A stretch of DNA of 29,886 bases from DATJFH01 sp035495815 (GCA_035495815.1 DATJFH010000255.1:1-29886); one strand, 5' to 3'; positions 7,035 through 15,661 are shown, numbered from the stretch's first letter. Program-made: numbers and translations. The notes: generated by a model not told the origin, from the letters alone.

Positions 7035-7934
7035 ATGAAAAAACTTATCGCAAGCATAGGTGGGTTGCTCGTGTCGGCATCCGGTGTCATGCTGGTGGGG
7101 CAGGCGTTACCGGGGACCAGCGCCGACCGGATTGGTTTTCCCAAAGACTATCAATCGACATTCAAGCAGCTTTACGCGATTGACAACACTCAGAACCAAC
7201 AGGTTCGCGTGATTTGGGCGAATGACATCGCGGTGTCGGTCGACCCGACTCAGCCGTGGAATTTTCCGTACGGCTCGATTCTGTTGTTCGAAGATTACCC
7301 CACGGTTCCGGACGTCAACGGAAACCCCATCAGGGGCAAAGACGGCCGGTTCGTGAAAGGCAGCCTGCGCACTGTTTTCGCCATGAAAAAGGACAAGGGA
7401 TTCGGGGCGGAATATGGCCCGATCCGCAACGGCGAATGGGAGTACGTTTCGTATTTTCCGGACGGATCGTTCGCCACGGCTCCGGCCAACAGCGGCGGGT
7501 GCGCTTTGTGCCATCTGCAGGGAGCGTCGGCCCCGCTGTCGAACAACCTGCCGGCGCTGAATGCAAAGAACGACTACGTTTTCCGCGCGGAAAACTACTT
7601 CAGCGGAGGCAGCGGCGCGGTTCCGGACGGCGTGATGCTGAATTACCTGTTCGTACCGCGAGACATTCACGTGAAGGCAGGTGTTCCACTCACCATCTAC
7701 AATACCGATCAGATTGTACACAACGTGGTGGCGGACGACGGCAGCTTCGCCTCCCCTCTTTTCGGTACAGGCGGCAGCTACACGATGAAATTCGATCAGC
7801 CTGGAGAGATCGCGATCCATTGCGCGCTGCACAGCCGAATGCGGGGACGAATCATCGTGGATCCGCCCGACGCGGCCGCCGACGCCGCATTCCGTTACGG
7901 CCACGGCGGGACGTCCGCCGTCAAAACGAGGTAG
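7035..7934 (+). CDS. Cytochrome P460 domain fused to a cupredoxin (blue copper) domain
   Basis: This is a 299-residue exported protein with a signal peptide ending near residue 24. Residues about 35-175 look like a cytochrome P460-type domain: 'GFPKDYQSTFKQLYAID' at its start, 'RNGEWEYVSYFPDGSFA' in the middle and the heme-binding C156-A-L-C-H160. Residues about 195-277 form a plastocyanin-like cupredoxin with a complete type 1 copper ligand set: H229 in IVHN, then C263-x-x-H266-x-x-M269 in the last loop. P460 domains bind heme through CxxCH and an extra side-chain cross-link, and in ammonia oxidisers oxidise hydroxylamine; other members are uncharacterised. In the strand where I would expect the cross-linking lysine (about 80-88, GSILLFEDY) I see none, so a cross-link is doubtful. 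The fusion of heme and copper domains suggests internal electron transfer in the periplasm, perhaps from the quinoprotein upstream. It converges with the receptor gene, with only 3 bp between the stops. Confidence 0.85.
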   Translation: MKKLIASIGGLLVSASGVMLVGQALPGTSADRIGFPKDYQSTFKQLYAIDNTQNQQVRVIWANDIAVSVDPTQPWNFPYGSILLFEDYPTVPDVNGNPIRGKDGRFVKGSLRTVFAMKKDKGFGAEYGPIRNGEWEYVSYFPDGSFATAPANSGGCALCHLQGASAPLSNNLPALNAKNDYVFRAENYFSGGSGAVPDGVMLNYLFVPRDIHVKAGVPLTIYNTDQIVHNVVADDGSFASPLFGTGGSYTMKFDQPGEIAIHCALHSRMRGRIIVDPPDAAADAAFRYGHGGTSAVKTR

Positions 7935-7937
7935 CGG

Positions 7938-10900
7938 TCAGAACGAAAGCCTCAGCGCGAACTGCAATTGGCGCGGCTGGCTGACAGTGCTGCGGGACTT
8001 GCCGAAATCGGGATTGCCCAGCGACACGTTCGGGTCGGAAAGCGTCGGCGTATTGGTCGCGTTGAACGTCTCCCACCGGAACTGCAGGCCGAAGCGCTCG
8101 GTGATCCGGAAGTTCTTCATCAGGCCCGTGTCGAGATTGAATAATCCGTCCCCGTTCAGGATTCCACGGCCTGCATTGCCGTAGTGATACGTTCCATCCG
8201 CGGACCGGGGCAGCGCGAACGCGCTTGTGTTGAACCAGCGATCCGCTGTCCGCGTATCCAGGACAGGGTTGCCGATGCGGTCCGGCCACCAGTCGGCGAT
8301 CGCGGTCGCGCCCAGCAAAGTACGGGCATTGGGGACGGTGATGGTGAAGTTGTGTCCGGTCTGCATGGAGATCAGGCCGGAGAGCTGCCATCCCCCGAGA
8401 AGGTGGTTCAGAATGCCGCCACGGTTCATCCAGCGGCGTCCCTTACCGAACGGCATTTCCCATGAGGCGGCCGTCACGAACCGGTGGCGGAGGTCGAAAT
8501 TCGAATTGCCTCTGGCTGAATCGAAGCTCTTGGTGCTTTGCAGCCCGCCGCCGCCAGAACCGAACTGCTCGACGATGTTGTCGAGCGAGTGGCTCCAGGT
8601 GTAACTGGTCGAGAACGAAACTCCGGCGGAGTACCGCTTCTCGAGCTGCAGGTCCAGGCCGTGATAGGTCGAGTGGCCGTAGGGATTCTGGAACGTGATC
8701 GTGTTCCATCGAGGAATCGGCCGACGTTGGGTCTCGGTGGCGACCGGTCCGGGATCCGATCCGTTCCAGTTATAGCCGTCCATGAGGTAACTGCTGCCGG
8801 ACCCGACGTACGCCGCGGTGAACGAAAGCGTCCGGGTGAGTTCCTGCTGGATGGCGAAGTTCCACTGGGCCACCTGCGGCTCGGGGAAGTCGGTTTGCCA
8901 CACCGTCCAGTTGACGTTCGGCGGAGGCGGCGCGGTGGGGCTGCCCAGGAAATCCGCCGGGTAGCCGTTGGCCAGAAGGAACGGAGGCTGCCCCGCCGAG
9001 GACTGCGCCGTCACGCTGCGATTGTAGGGAAAATTGTTGATGGCGCGTCCGTTGGCGCCGAGCGATCCCTGACCGCCGTAAAAGATGCCGAGCCCTGCCC
9101 GGATCACCGTCTTGCGACGCCACTGGTAGGCCAGGCCGATGCGCGGCGCCCAGTTGTTCGTGTCCGTGTTGACCAGCGCCCGGCAGGACCACGAACTGCC
9201 GCAGTAGCCGGCCTGCGTGATCTTATTCTGATTCGGACCCGGCGCCAGCTCGATGGTGTTCATGTTGTCATGCTTCTCCCACCAGGGTGAATTCAGCTCG
9301 TAACGAAGGCCCACGTTCACGGTCAGCCGCTGGGTCACTTTCCAGTCGTCCTGCGCGTAGAACATGTAATTGCGGAAGCGCATCTGTCCCAGCAGGAGCG
9401 TCGTCAGACTGGCCTGGCCGGTCTGGCCGAGCAGAAAGTCGGCGAAGCTGATGCCGGTGAACTGGCCGTCGTATGTGAGACTGCCGTGCGAGGAGCCGCC
9501 GCCGAAGATGTCCGACCGGTACCAGCGGAAGTCGCCGCCGAATTTGAAATTGTGATTCCCCCGGTTCCAGGACACGTTGTCGAGGTACTGGTGGACCTGG
9601 TGGACTTTGAAATTCGGCATCGATCCCGGTTCTCCGAGACCGGTGTAGCCGACGCGGCCGGAGAGGGTGAACAACGGCAGGCCGAAGATCCGGCCGTAGA
9701 CGGGAATACCTTTGATGCCGTATTTCGCCGTGAGCTCTCCTATGGATTGGTCGGTCAGCTCGCGCTTGTCCACTACCTGGCGCAGGAAGCCGTACCGGAA
9801 TTCATTGAGCAGCGTGGGCTTGAAGATCCGGGTGTAGGAGAAGGCCACGCTGCGGGCGGGGTTCGCGTCGATGGCGCGATCGTTGTTCTGGCCGCCGCGC
9901 GCCGGCTCCGGAAATACGGAATCACGCAAACCTTTGAATCGGGCGATGCTCACACGGCCGAAAATCGTATCGCGGCTGGAAATGTTGTGGTCGACACGCG
10001 CGTCCACGTTGTCGCGGTCGACGCTCCATGGCGGATTGCGGATAAAGTTGTTGCGCGTTCCGGAGCCGGTGAAGTTCGGCTGCGGCCACAACTCCAGCAG
10101 CTTGGCCGCGGTGGCGTCGAAGCGGGCCCGCGGAACCTGGTTATCGGGAAAGGGCTGGCGGGTGATCGGATCGTTGATAACCGCAAGGCTGCGGGAGAAA
10201 AGGCCGTTGCGCTCGTCGGCCGTCGGCACGGTAGCCAGATCGTTCTGCTGATAGCGCTCGCGGCGGCCCTCCCAGCTCCCGAAAAAGAATGTCTTGTTGC
10301 GGCGGATGGGTCCGCCGAAAGTGGCTCCGAACTGGTTCTGCCTCAGCACCGCCGGATCGGCCTTTCCGTCTCCGGTGCGGTCCACATAATTGAAAGCGTC
10401 GCGCGAATCGAATTTGTCGTTGCGCATGTATTCGTAGGCCGTACCGTGAAAACCATTTGTGCCGGACTTGATGCTGACGATCATCACCGCGCCGGAGTTG
10501 CGTCCGAACTCCGCCGAGTAATTGCTGGTCTGTACCTTGAATTCGGCCACCGCGTCGAGCGATGGGACCACCACCTGCATCTTCCTGTCCTGCATTCCCA
10601 TGACGTTGTTGTTGTTCTCGATACCGTCGATGAGGAAGCTGTTCTGCGTCATGCCCTGGCCGTGCGCGTTGAAGCCGCTGTCGCGGTCCCGGCTGCCGGT
10701 GGCCGGTGTAACCCCGGCGCTCAGCCAGGCAAGCTGCTGGAAGTTGCGGCTGTTCAGGGGCAGCGCCCGGATCTCGCGCTGCTCTACGACCTTGGACAGC
10801 GTGGAAGTCTCGGCCTGCAGCAAAGGAGCTTCGGAAGTGATCGATATGCTTTCCGCCATTTGGCCGATTTCGAGCTTCAGATCGGCGCGGGCGCGGTCCT

Positions 10901-11177
10901 GAGCGTGCAGCTCGACGTCATCCCAAACGGATTTCTTGAATCCCTGCTTCTCCACTGCGACCGAATAACGGCCGATACGCAGCGGTCCGATCGTGTATGC
11001 GCCGCTTTCCGACGTATCGACCGACCTGGTTTCACTGGTATCCAGATTCGTTACCGTCACGCGCGCGCCCGGCACGGCGGCTCCGCTCGCGTCGCTCACC
11101 ACTCCGGTAATCACGCCCATGTCTTGCTGGGCCACCGCCACGGTAAGGGCTGCGAATATCAGGATAGCTCTCTTCAT
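7938..11177 (-). CDS. Oar-like TonB-dependent outer membrane receptor with carboxypeptidase-regulatory domain
   Basis: This is a 1079-residue outer membrane protein. The start chosen is the ATG at 11177, giving a signal peptide 'MKRAILIFAALTVAVAQQ' preceded by a strong Shine-Dalgarno site; an upstream in-frame start at 11210 lacks both. Residues about 22-100 form a carboxypeptidase-regulatory-like beta-sandwich ('GVVSDASGAAVPGARVTVTN'). A plug region follows with 'LPLNSRNFQQLAWLSAGV' and then 'SFLIDGIENNNNVMG'. The rest is a long beta-barrel with 'FFFGSWEGRRER' and late motifs such as 'GWQLSGLISMQTG' and 'RFGLQFRWETFNATN'. It ends in aromatic 'FALRLSF', the usual barrel-closing residue. Such receptors are abundant in Acidobacteriota and related to Myxococcus Oar; their ligands (oligosaccharides, peptides or adhesion partners) are mostly unknown. 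No TonB or ExbBD gene is nearby. Confidence 0.92.
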   Translation of the reverse strand: MKRAILIFAALTVAVAQQDMGVITGVVSDASGAAVPGARVTVTNLDTSETRSVDTSESGAYTIGPLRIGRYSVAVEKQGFKKSVWDDVELHAQDRARADLKLEIGQMAESISITSEAPLLQAETSTLSKVVEQREIRALPLNSRNFQQLAWLSAGVTPATGSRDRDSGFNAHGQGMTQNSFLIDGIENNNNVMGMQDRKMQVVVPSLDAVAEFKVQTSNYSAEFGRNSGAVMIVSIKSGTNGFHGTAYEYMRNDKFDSRDAFNYVDRTGDGKADPAVLRQNQFGATFGGPIRRNKTFFFGSWEGRRERYQQNDLATVPTADERNGLFSRSLAVINDPITRQPFPDNQVPRARFDATAAKLLELWPQPNFTGSGTRNNFIRNPPWSVDRDNVDARVDHNISSRDTIFGRVSIARFKGLRDSVFPEPARGGQNNDRAIDANPARSVAFSYTRIFKPTLLNEFRYGFLRQVVDKRELTDQSIGELTAKYGIKGIPVYGRIFGLPLFTLSGRVGYTGLGEPGSMPNFKVHQVHQYLDNVSWNRGNHNFKFGGDFRWYRSDIFGGGSSHGSLTYDGQFTGISFADFLLGQTGQASLTTLLLGQMRFRNYMFYAQDDWKVTQRLTVNVGLRYELNSPWWEKHDNMNTIELAPGPNQNKITQAGYCGSSWSCRALVNTDTNNWAPRIGLAYQWRRKTVIRAGLGIFYGGQGSLGANGRAINNFPYNRSVTAQSSAGQPPFLLANGYPADFLGSPTAPPPPNVNWTVWQTDFPEPQVAQWNFAIQQELTRTLSFTAAYVGSGSSYLMDGYNWNGSDPGPVATETQRRPIPRWNTITFQNPYGHSTYHGLDLQLEKRYSAGVSFSTSYTWSHSLDNIVEQFGSGGGGLQSTKSFDSARGNSNFDLRHRFVTAASWEMPFGKGRRWMNRGGILNHLLGGWQLSGLISMQTGHNFTITVPNARTLLGATAIADWWPDRIGNPVLDTRTADRWFNTSAFALPRSADGTYHYGNAGRGILNGDGLFNLDTGLMKNFRITERFGLQFRWETFNATNTPTLSDPNVSLGNPDFGKSRSTVSQPRQLQFALRLSF

Positions 11178-11180
11178 GAA

Positions 11181-11189
11181 TCTCTCCCC
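11181..11189 (-). promoter_or_regulatory. Shine-Dalgarno site that decides the receptor start
   Basis: Read on the reverse strand the site is GGGGAGAGA, a few bases before the ATG at 11177. It supports that start over the longer in-frame start at 11210. Confidence 0.65.
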
Positions 11190-11233
11190 AAGCGGGCCGT
11201 CCGACTTCAAAAGCTGATCTACAGACGCCCTGA

Positions 11234-11910
11234 ATGCTGACGATTGTATCAGGGGACCCGAGGGTTTTGCTTTCGCTGGGGACGACCGCCCAGGTCCGGG
11301 GACGTGTCACCGATTCCACCGGCGCCGTGGTGGACGCAGCGCAGATCACGGTCACCAACATCAATACGAACGTCCAAACCAAAACCAGCTCGAATCAACA
11401 GGGCGCGTTCCGGCGCTGCACCCCGGGGCGTACCGCGTGTCGGCCGACGGCGGCGCTTGTCGAGGGCTGGCAGGTCAGCGCCATCCTGTAGTCCTCGAGC
11501 GGCTTCCCGCTGGCGTTCACCGCGCCCATCGTGGGCGGAGGCAACCGCCCCAACCGGACCTGCAGCGGAAGGATCGGCCAGCCCCAATCCAGAGGGGACA
11601 GGATCACCAGATGGTTCGACACGAGCTGTTTCCCGGTCCCCGCGGCATTCACCTATGGCAGCGATTCCCGCACCAATCCGGATGTCCGGGGACCGGGCTT
11701 TACGCAGCTCGATTTCGGACTGGAAAAGGGGAGCAGCCTGTTTAAAGAGAAAGCCAGGTTCATTCCGCGTGTCGAGGCGTTCAACATTCTCAACACGCCG
11801 CACTTCAACCCGCCGCAGCGGAACGCCGGGGCCAACAACTTCGGCCAGCTTTTTGAATCGAACGGGATGCCTGGAGTGATCCAGTGCGCGTTAGAAGATT
11901 ATTTATTAAG
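11234..11910 (+). pseudogene. Decayed Oar-like TonB receptor: N-terminal domain joined to barrel C-terminus
   Basis: Two ends of a receptor of the same class as its neighbour remain, with roughly the middle 900 codons missing. From 11234 one frame encodes a carboxypeptidase-regulatory domain start ('GRVTDSTGAVVDAAQITVTN'). At about 11404-11409 the reading shifts to another frame, where the domain continues as 'VPALHPGAYRVSADGG'. It then jumps, back in the first frame, to a barrel C-terminal segment beginning 'VEGWQVSAIL'. An in-frame TAG at 11489-11491 interrupts it, after which coding resumes without shift ('SSGFPLAF', 'RWFDTSCFPVPAAFTYG', 'VEAFNILNTPHFNPP'). The expected barrel-closing phenylalanine end is degraded to 'VIQCAL' near 11890-11900. 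No signal peptide survives. Frameshift, large deletion and nonsense codon together mean it cannot make a receptor. Its residues differ clearly from the neighbour, so it is not a fresh duplicate. Confidence 0.85.
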
Positions 11911-11944
11911 GACGATGTACGTGCGGCCCAGCCGCGCCGGAGCG

Positions 11945-14095
11945 CTATTCTCCCGCTGGCAACACGTCCATTGAGGCTGTACCGCCCATGTACGCTGCAT
12001 CGCCGCCGTATTCGGCCGTCACGGCGCCGGCCCCTTCCGGCGACAGCGCAGGATCCACGGTCAGCATCGCCTCCGCGCTTGCGCCCGACCCAGCCAGCGA
12101 AGCCGTGCCCAGCAACGCCCCATCGCGGTAGAACGCCACCTCGCCCGTCGGTGTTCCGCCGTCCGCCGACGTCACCACCGCCGTCAGCATTTGTCCTTCG
12201 GACCGCACCGCCACCGAAGCGCTCAGCCTTGCCGCCGGCGCGGGCGGCGCCGCCCAGGCCGTGACCAGTCTGTAGGCGTCCACGGACCCCAGTCCGGTCA
12301 CCGGGTCGTAGCCCACGCCGGTCTCGAATCCGAACGACCCCTCGGCGCAATTGCGCGTTCGGGTCGAGCAGGTGACGGTGATCACGTTATTCCCGTTCGT
12401 GATGTCGTGAAAAGCATCCGGCGCGTTTTGGGCCAGGCTGTAGAGCCGCGGATTCATGTTCCCCACGCCGGGGCTCTGCTGCAAGCCGCTCGAGACCAGG
12501 TAATGGTTGAGCAGCGCCGCGATTCCGGCGAACGACGGCGCGCCGGCGGAAGTGCCGCCGATCACGCTCAGCCCGCCCTGCGTGTAGATCAGAAATCCAT
12601 CGTGTTTCGCCGACGCCGCCAGCGCGACGTCCGGTACGCTTCGGACGTCGCCGGCCGGCACGCCGGTTCCGGTTTGCCACCCAGGCTTCGAGAAGCGCAC
12701 GCTGGCGCCTCCGCCGCTCGCAGCCGGATTACCCGGCGTACTGTCATTCCACGCCGCCTCCTGGATGTAAGACAGCGCGGATGCGCCGCTGGCGTTATTC
12801 GCCGTGTTCCAGAAATTGCCGCCGCCCTCGAGGAACCGCGTGCCGCCGACTCCCGTCACCTCCGGCACACTGGCCGGCAGGTCCACCGAGAGGCCGCCCC
12901 GGCTGCGCGACCCGCCTCCGTCGCAGTCCGTCCCACCCGCGTCGCCGGACGCGGCGAACCACGTCATTCCCTGCGCGTTGGCCTGCTTGGCCCAGGATTG
13001 CAGCCTGACGGCGTCGGACCTCGGTGTCATCGTCTCGCACGAACCGTAACTCATGCTCATCACCGGCGCCAGGTTCTGGTCGATGGCATACTGCGCCGCG
13101 TCCGTCACGTCTCTCGAATAGACATAAAGGATGTGGGCGTTCCGCGCCACCGCGCCCGCCAGTTCGATGTCCAGATCCGCCTCTCCCAGATCGTCGCTCA
13201 CGATTCCCGGGTCCCTGGTGTTCGGAACCAGGATAACTTCCGGATCGTTGGCCGGCAGTTGGAAGTTGGTACGGAAGGCCCGAATGTCCGCCATGTCGAT
13301 CTGGGTCTGCCCCACGATCGCGATTTTCTGTCCCGATCCATCCACCCCGGCCCGATAAAGAGAAGCGATGTTATAAATCGTGGCCACGTCGTCCGGCGCG
13401 AGGTAGTGGCTCCCGCGGTTGGACGTAAAGTTCGGCCTGGCCGCCACTCGTTTCGGCGACTTCATGCGAAAGTCATTGAGACCGTGAATGGATCCCACTA
13501 CGCCTTCGAGACCGGCCGGGATGCTGGGCTCGGTGGAGTTGGCGTAATGCATTCTGCCGTTCACCCGGAAGCGCCGCATACGGACACCGAACGCGCTCTC
13601 GACCTGCGCCACGTCGCCGCTAAACGCCAGCCAGTTGCGCGCCCGCGCCACCGAAACGATGGAGAGTCCCTGATCCCGCAGCCACGCCGACAGCTTGTCG
13701 ATGTCGTCCTGGCTCGCGCCAAAGCGGTCCGCGTACTCTTCCGGCGTCAGCCAGCGGTGATAGTTCGGTGAAGCCGGATCCTGTTGCTCGGCGAGAAGCC
13801 GGCTCAATGCCTCTTCCTGCGCGCCTGTCCGTTTCAGGGAAAGAGTCACGTAAGGCAGCGCGCTCGACGCAGCGAGCGGGCCTTCGTCGGCGCCGGCCAG
13901 CGCTCTCGGATGAATGTGTCCTTTTAACGACACCCTCCGGCGGTTGTCGATTCTTCCCGTGATCCGGTTCCGCTGCGCATGCAATTCCGGGGCGGCCAGG
14001 CATAGCAGAAGCGCGGCTGCCGTCAGGCTTACCACTCGGGATCCGTAACCGATTGACTGAACTGAGCGTCTGACGAGGGCACAGGAAAGGTACAT
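11945..14095 (-). CDS. Secreted pro-kumamolysin / sedolisin (S53) protease with C-terminal Ig-like domain
   Basis: This is a 716-residue exported serine-carboxyl peptidase, active in acid. The ATG at 14095 is chosen because a signal peptide follows, ending near 'LAAPELHA' (33-40); in-frame codons upstream look non-coding. Residues about 55-215 are the kumamolysin activation pro-domain ('SPNYHRWLTPEEYADRFG'). The catalytic domain shows E305 and D309 (GEADLD), the oxyanion D385 (SGDAG) and the nucleophile S516 in GGTSAGAP. Calcium-site residues are D564 ('FHDITNGNN') and D597 ('GYDPVTGLG'). From about 620 an Ig-like repeat domain follows ('GTPTGEVAFYRDG'), common on extracellular acidobacterial proteins. 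Its likely job is digestion of proteins outside the cell. No clear ribosome binding site is present, so the start is not certain. Its 3' end faces the receptor relic. Confidence 0.9.
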   Translation of the reverse strand: MYLSCALVRRSVQSIGYGSRVVSLTAAALLLCLAAPELHAQRNRITGRIDNRRRVSLKGHIHPRALAGADEGPLAASSALPYVTLSLKRTGAQEEALSRLLAEQQDPASPNYHRWLTPEEYADRFGASQDDIDKLSAWLRDQGLSIVSVARARNWLAFSGDVAQVESAFGVRMRRFRVNGRMHYANSTEPSIPAGLEGVVGSIHGLNDFRMKSPKRVAARPNFTSNRGSHYLAPDDVATIYNIASLYRAGVDGSGQKIAIVGQTQIDMADIRAFRTNFQLPANDPEVILVPNTRDPGIVSDDLGEADLDIELAGAVARNAHILYVYSRDVTDAAQYAIDQNLAPVMSMSYGSCETMTPRSDAVRLQSWAKQANAQGMTWFAASGDAGGTDCDGGGSRSRGGLSVDLPASVPEVTGVGGTRFLEGGGNFWNTANNASGASALSYIQEAAWNDSTPGNPAASGGGASVRFSKPGWQTGTGVPAGDVRSVPDVALAASAKHDGFLIYTQGGLSVIGGTSAGAPSFAGIAALLNHYLVSSGLQQSPGVGNMNPRLYSLAQNAPDAFHDITNGNNVITVTCSTRTRNCAEGSFGFETGVGYDPVTGLGSVDAYRLVTAWAAPPAPAARLSASVAVRSEGQMLTAVVTSADGGTPTGEVAFYRDGALLGTASLAGSGASAEAMLTVDPALSPEGAGAVTAEYGGDAAYMGGTASMDVLPAGE

Positions 14096-14244
14096 AGGCT
14101 GGGCTGGGGTTGTCACTCTACAGAAACTTCGACGGCGGATTTCAGAGTTCCGTTGCGGCAGCCCTGGTAAAATTCCACCGGCGGGAGCGTCGGGCCGCTC
14201 TCCACCCGATACTTTGGCCCCTGCCGACGCCGGGGATCGTACGC

Positions 14245-14258
14245 CGAGGCGCGCCTCG
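14245..14258. repeat. 14-bp perfect palindrome
   Basis: CGAGGCGCGCCTCG is self-complementary. It lies between the small secreted protein gene and the S53 protease gene, both read leftward. No T-tract follows, so an intrinsic terminator is not supported; an operator or chance GC palindrome are both possible. Confidence 0.4.
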
Positions 14259-14300
14259 TCGGTCGATCCGATGTCGGCTCTACGGTCGGACTTAATGCTC

Positions 14301-14621
14301 CTATCGGTTGAAAACCAGCTTGGTTTTCGTGCCGCCCAGGCAGATCTCCTGAATGCGGTACTTCCCGTCGCCATTCTGATATTTGACCGAGGTGGAGGCG
14401 TACTTCTGGTCTCCGCTCTCGACGGTGACGGTAGCCTCCGCGCTGTGGTTTCCGCTGCGCATCGTTACCTTCGATTCGTTCACATCGAGTTTGTACTCGC
14501 CCGGCTGCAGTTCGGCGCCACCCACGACGGAAGGCTGGAACAACTTCACCGTGTACGATTTGGCGCTCGCTACCGCCGCGGCCGCAAGAATAATGAAGGA
14601 CAGCACGATGTTTCGGGACAT
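14301..14621 (-). CDS. Small secreted protein, function unknown
   Basis: This is a 106-residue protein with a clear signal peptide ('FIILAAAAVASA', cleavage after residue 20 or so). The mature part is about 85 residues, predicted to be all beta: 'KSYTVKLFQPSVVGGAEL', 'GEYKLDVNESKVTM', then a run of alternating hydrophobic and polar residues ending in 'KTKLVFNR'. It has one cysteine (in EICLGG). I do not recognise a named family, though short periplasmic beta proteins of this kind are common in acidobacteria. A good Shine-Dalgarno sequence (AGAGGAGA, reverse strand, 14630-14637) sits 8 bases before the ATG. It lies 90 bp downstream of miaA on the same strand. Confidence 0.8.
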   Translation of the reverse strand: MSRNIVLSFIILAAAAVASAKSYTVKLFQPSVVGGAELQPGEYKLDVNESKVTMRSGNHSAEATVTVESGDQKYASTSVKYQNGDGKYRIQEICLGGTKTKLVFNR

Positions 14622-14629
14622 GACTGTGG

Positions 14630-14637
14630 TCTCCTCT
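14630..14637 (-). promoter_or_regulatory. Strong Shine-Dalgarno site
   Basis: Read on the reverse strand the site is AGAGGAGA, 8 bases upstream of the ATG at 14621. It supports the small secreted protein as a real gene. Confidence 0.65.
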
Positions 14638-14694
14638 GAAGTGTGTTTCGTCTACGAGGAGATATACGAACCTCGATCCGATTTGTTCCGGGCC

Positions 14695-14715
14695 TTACGG
14701 TAAGACGACCGTTAA
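14695..14715 (-). other. Hairpin overlapping the miaA stop codon
   Basis: TTACGGT (14695-14701) and ACCGTTAA (14708-14715) can pair with one bulged base around a 6-base loop. On the transcribed strand the hairpin overlaps the miaA TAA stop. No T-run follows, so it is not a standard terminator; it might protect the 3' end or be chance. Confidence 0.3.
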
Positions 14716-15647
14716 CTCTTGGCGGGCAGCAGCCGGCCCAACAGGCTGACCGCGGCCTCCTGCACGCAGGGCTGGTCGCCGAATCCCCGCAGCCAGTTTA
14801 CATCGGGCTCTTTGCGAAACCATGTGAGCTGGCGTTTGGCGTACCGCCTGGTGTTCCGTTGCGCCTCGGCCAGAGCCTCGGTCCTGCTCTGCTCCCCGCG
14901 CAGAATTCGCAGTGACTGGCGGTATCCATGCGCCTCGAAGGGCTTGGCGGAGGCAGGCCAGCCAAGGTCGAGAATGCGCTGCGCTTCCTCCAGCAGGCCT
15001 TCGGCGAACATGCGTTCGCAGCGCGCGTCGAGCCGCTCGTACAAAGCGAACCGCGGCGGATCGAGGCCGATCTTGACCGGCCGGAATCCCTCCAGCGCGT
15101 CGCGCCCCGTGGCGAACCAGTCCGTGATCGGGCGGCGTGTGAGCAGATAGACCTCGAGCGCGCGGGTCAGTTTCGGAAGATCGTTGGCGTGAATAGAGCC
15201 CGCGGCGCCCGGATCGAACCGTCGCAACAGTCTGTACAGCGATCCCGATCTGCGCCGCTCGCGTCGCGCCAGCCGGTCCCGCAGCGCGTCATCGCGCTTT
15301 GGGGCGGGGAAGAGCCCGTCGAGCAGCGCCCGAAGATAGAATCCGGTCCCCCCCACCACCACAGGCAGAGCCCTCCGGCTGATCTCCTCCAGCAGCGGCC
15401 GGGCGCGGGCCGCGAACTCGCCGGCCGTGAACACCTGGTCCGGGTCGGCGATGTCCAGCAAATGATGCCGGATGCCCCGGCGTTCGGATACCGGGACCTT
15501 GGCCGTGCCGATGTCGAAATGGCGATAAATCTGAAGGGAATCGCAATTGACCACCTCACCGCCGAATTCCTCGCAAATACGGAGCGACAGGTCGCTCTTT
15601 CCGGATCCTGTGGGTCCGACGATGGCAATCAGCGGCCGTAAGCTCAT
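14712..15647 (-). CDS. miaA: tRNA dimethylallyltransferase
   Basis: MiaA transfers a dimethylallyl group to N6 of adenosine-37 in tRNAs that read codons starting with U, in the cytosol. The 311-residue length is typical. Visible motifs are the P-loop GPTGSGKS (11-18), the substrate-binding 'DSLQIY' (36-41) with the catalytic aspartate, 'DIGTAK' (45-50), and 'VVVGGTGFYLRALLDGL' around residue 100. The C-terminal part shows 'RRYAKRQLTWFRKEPDVNW', the tRNA-contacting end of the family. A TACACT box 8 bases before the ATG and the purine run GAGGAAGA suggest a very short leader. No hfq gene follows, unlike in enterobacteria. Confidence 0.96.
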   Translation of the reverse strand: MSLRPLIAIVGPTGSGKSDLSLRICEEFGGEVVNCDSLQIYRHFDIGTAKVPVSERRGIRHHLLDIADPDQVFTAGEFAARARPLLEEISRRALPVVVGGTGFYLRALLDGLFPAPKRDDALRDRLARRERRRSGSLYRLLRRFDPGAAGSIHANDLPKLTRALEVYLLTRRPITDWFATGRDALEGFRPVKIGLDPPRFALYERLDARCERMFAEGLLEEAQRILDLGWPASAKPFEAHGYRQSLRILRGEQSRTEALAEAQRNTRRYAKRQLTWFRKEPDVNWLRGFGDQPCVQEAAVSLLGRLLPAKS

Positions 15648-15655
15648 TCTTCCTC

Positions 15656-15661
15656 AGTGTA
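15656..15661 (-). promoter_or_regulatory. Candidate -10 box very close to miaA start
   Basis: The reverse-strand TACACT ends 8 bases before the miaA ATG. If used, the transcript would have a leader of a base or two. The interval also contains GAGGA, which could instead be a ribosome binding site of a transcript starting further upstream. Confidence 0.3.

Noticed and set aside
11178..11210. Longer start for the Oar-like receptor
   Set aside because: It would place 11 polar residues before the signal peptide, and the strong Shine-Dalgarno site lies before the internal ATG at 11177.
9486..11240. Long forward open frame (584 codons) opposite the Oar-like receptor
   Set aside because: It mirrors the receptor codons on the other strand, with low-complexity composition and no recognisable domain.
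14096..14374. N-terminal extension of the S53 protease
   Set aside because: The added residues are low-complexity and would bury the signal peptide inside the protein; the start at 14095 is better.
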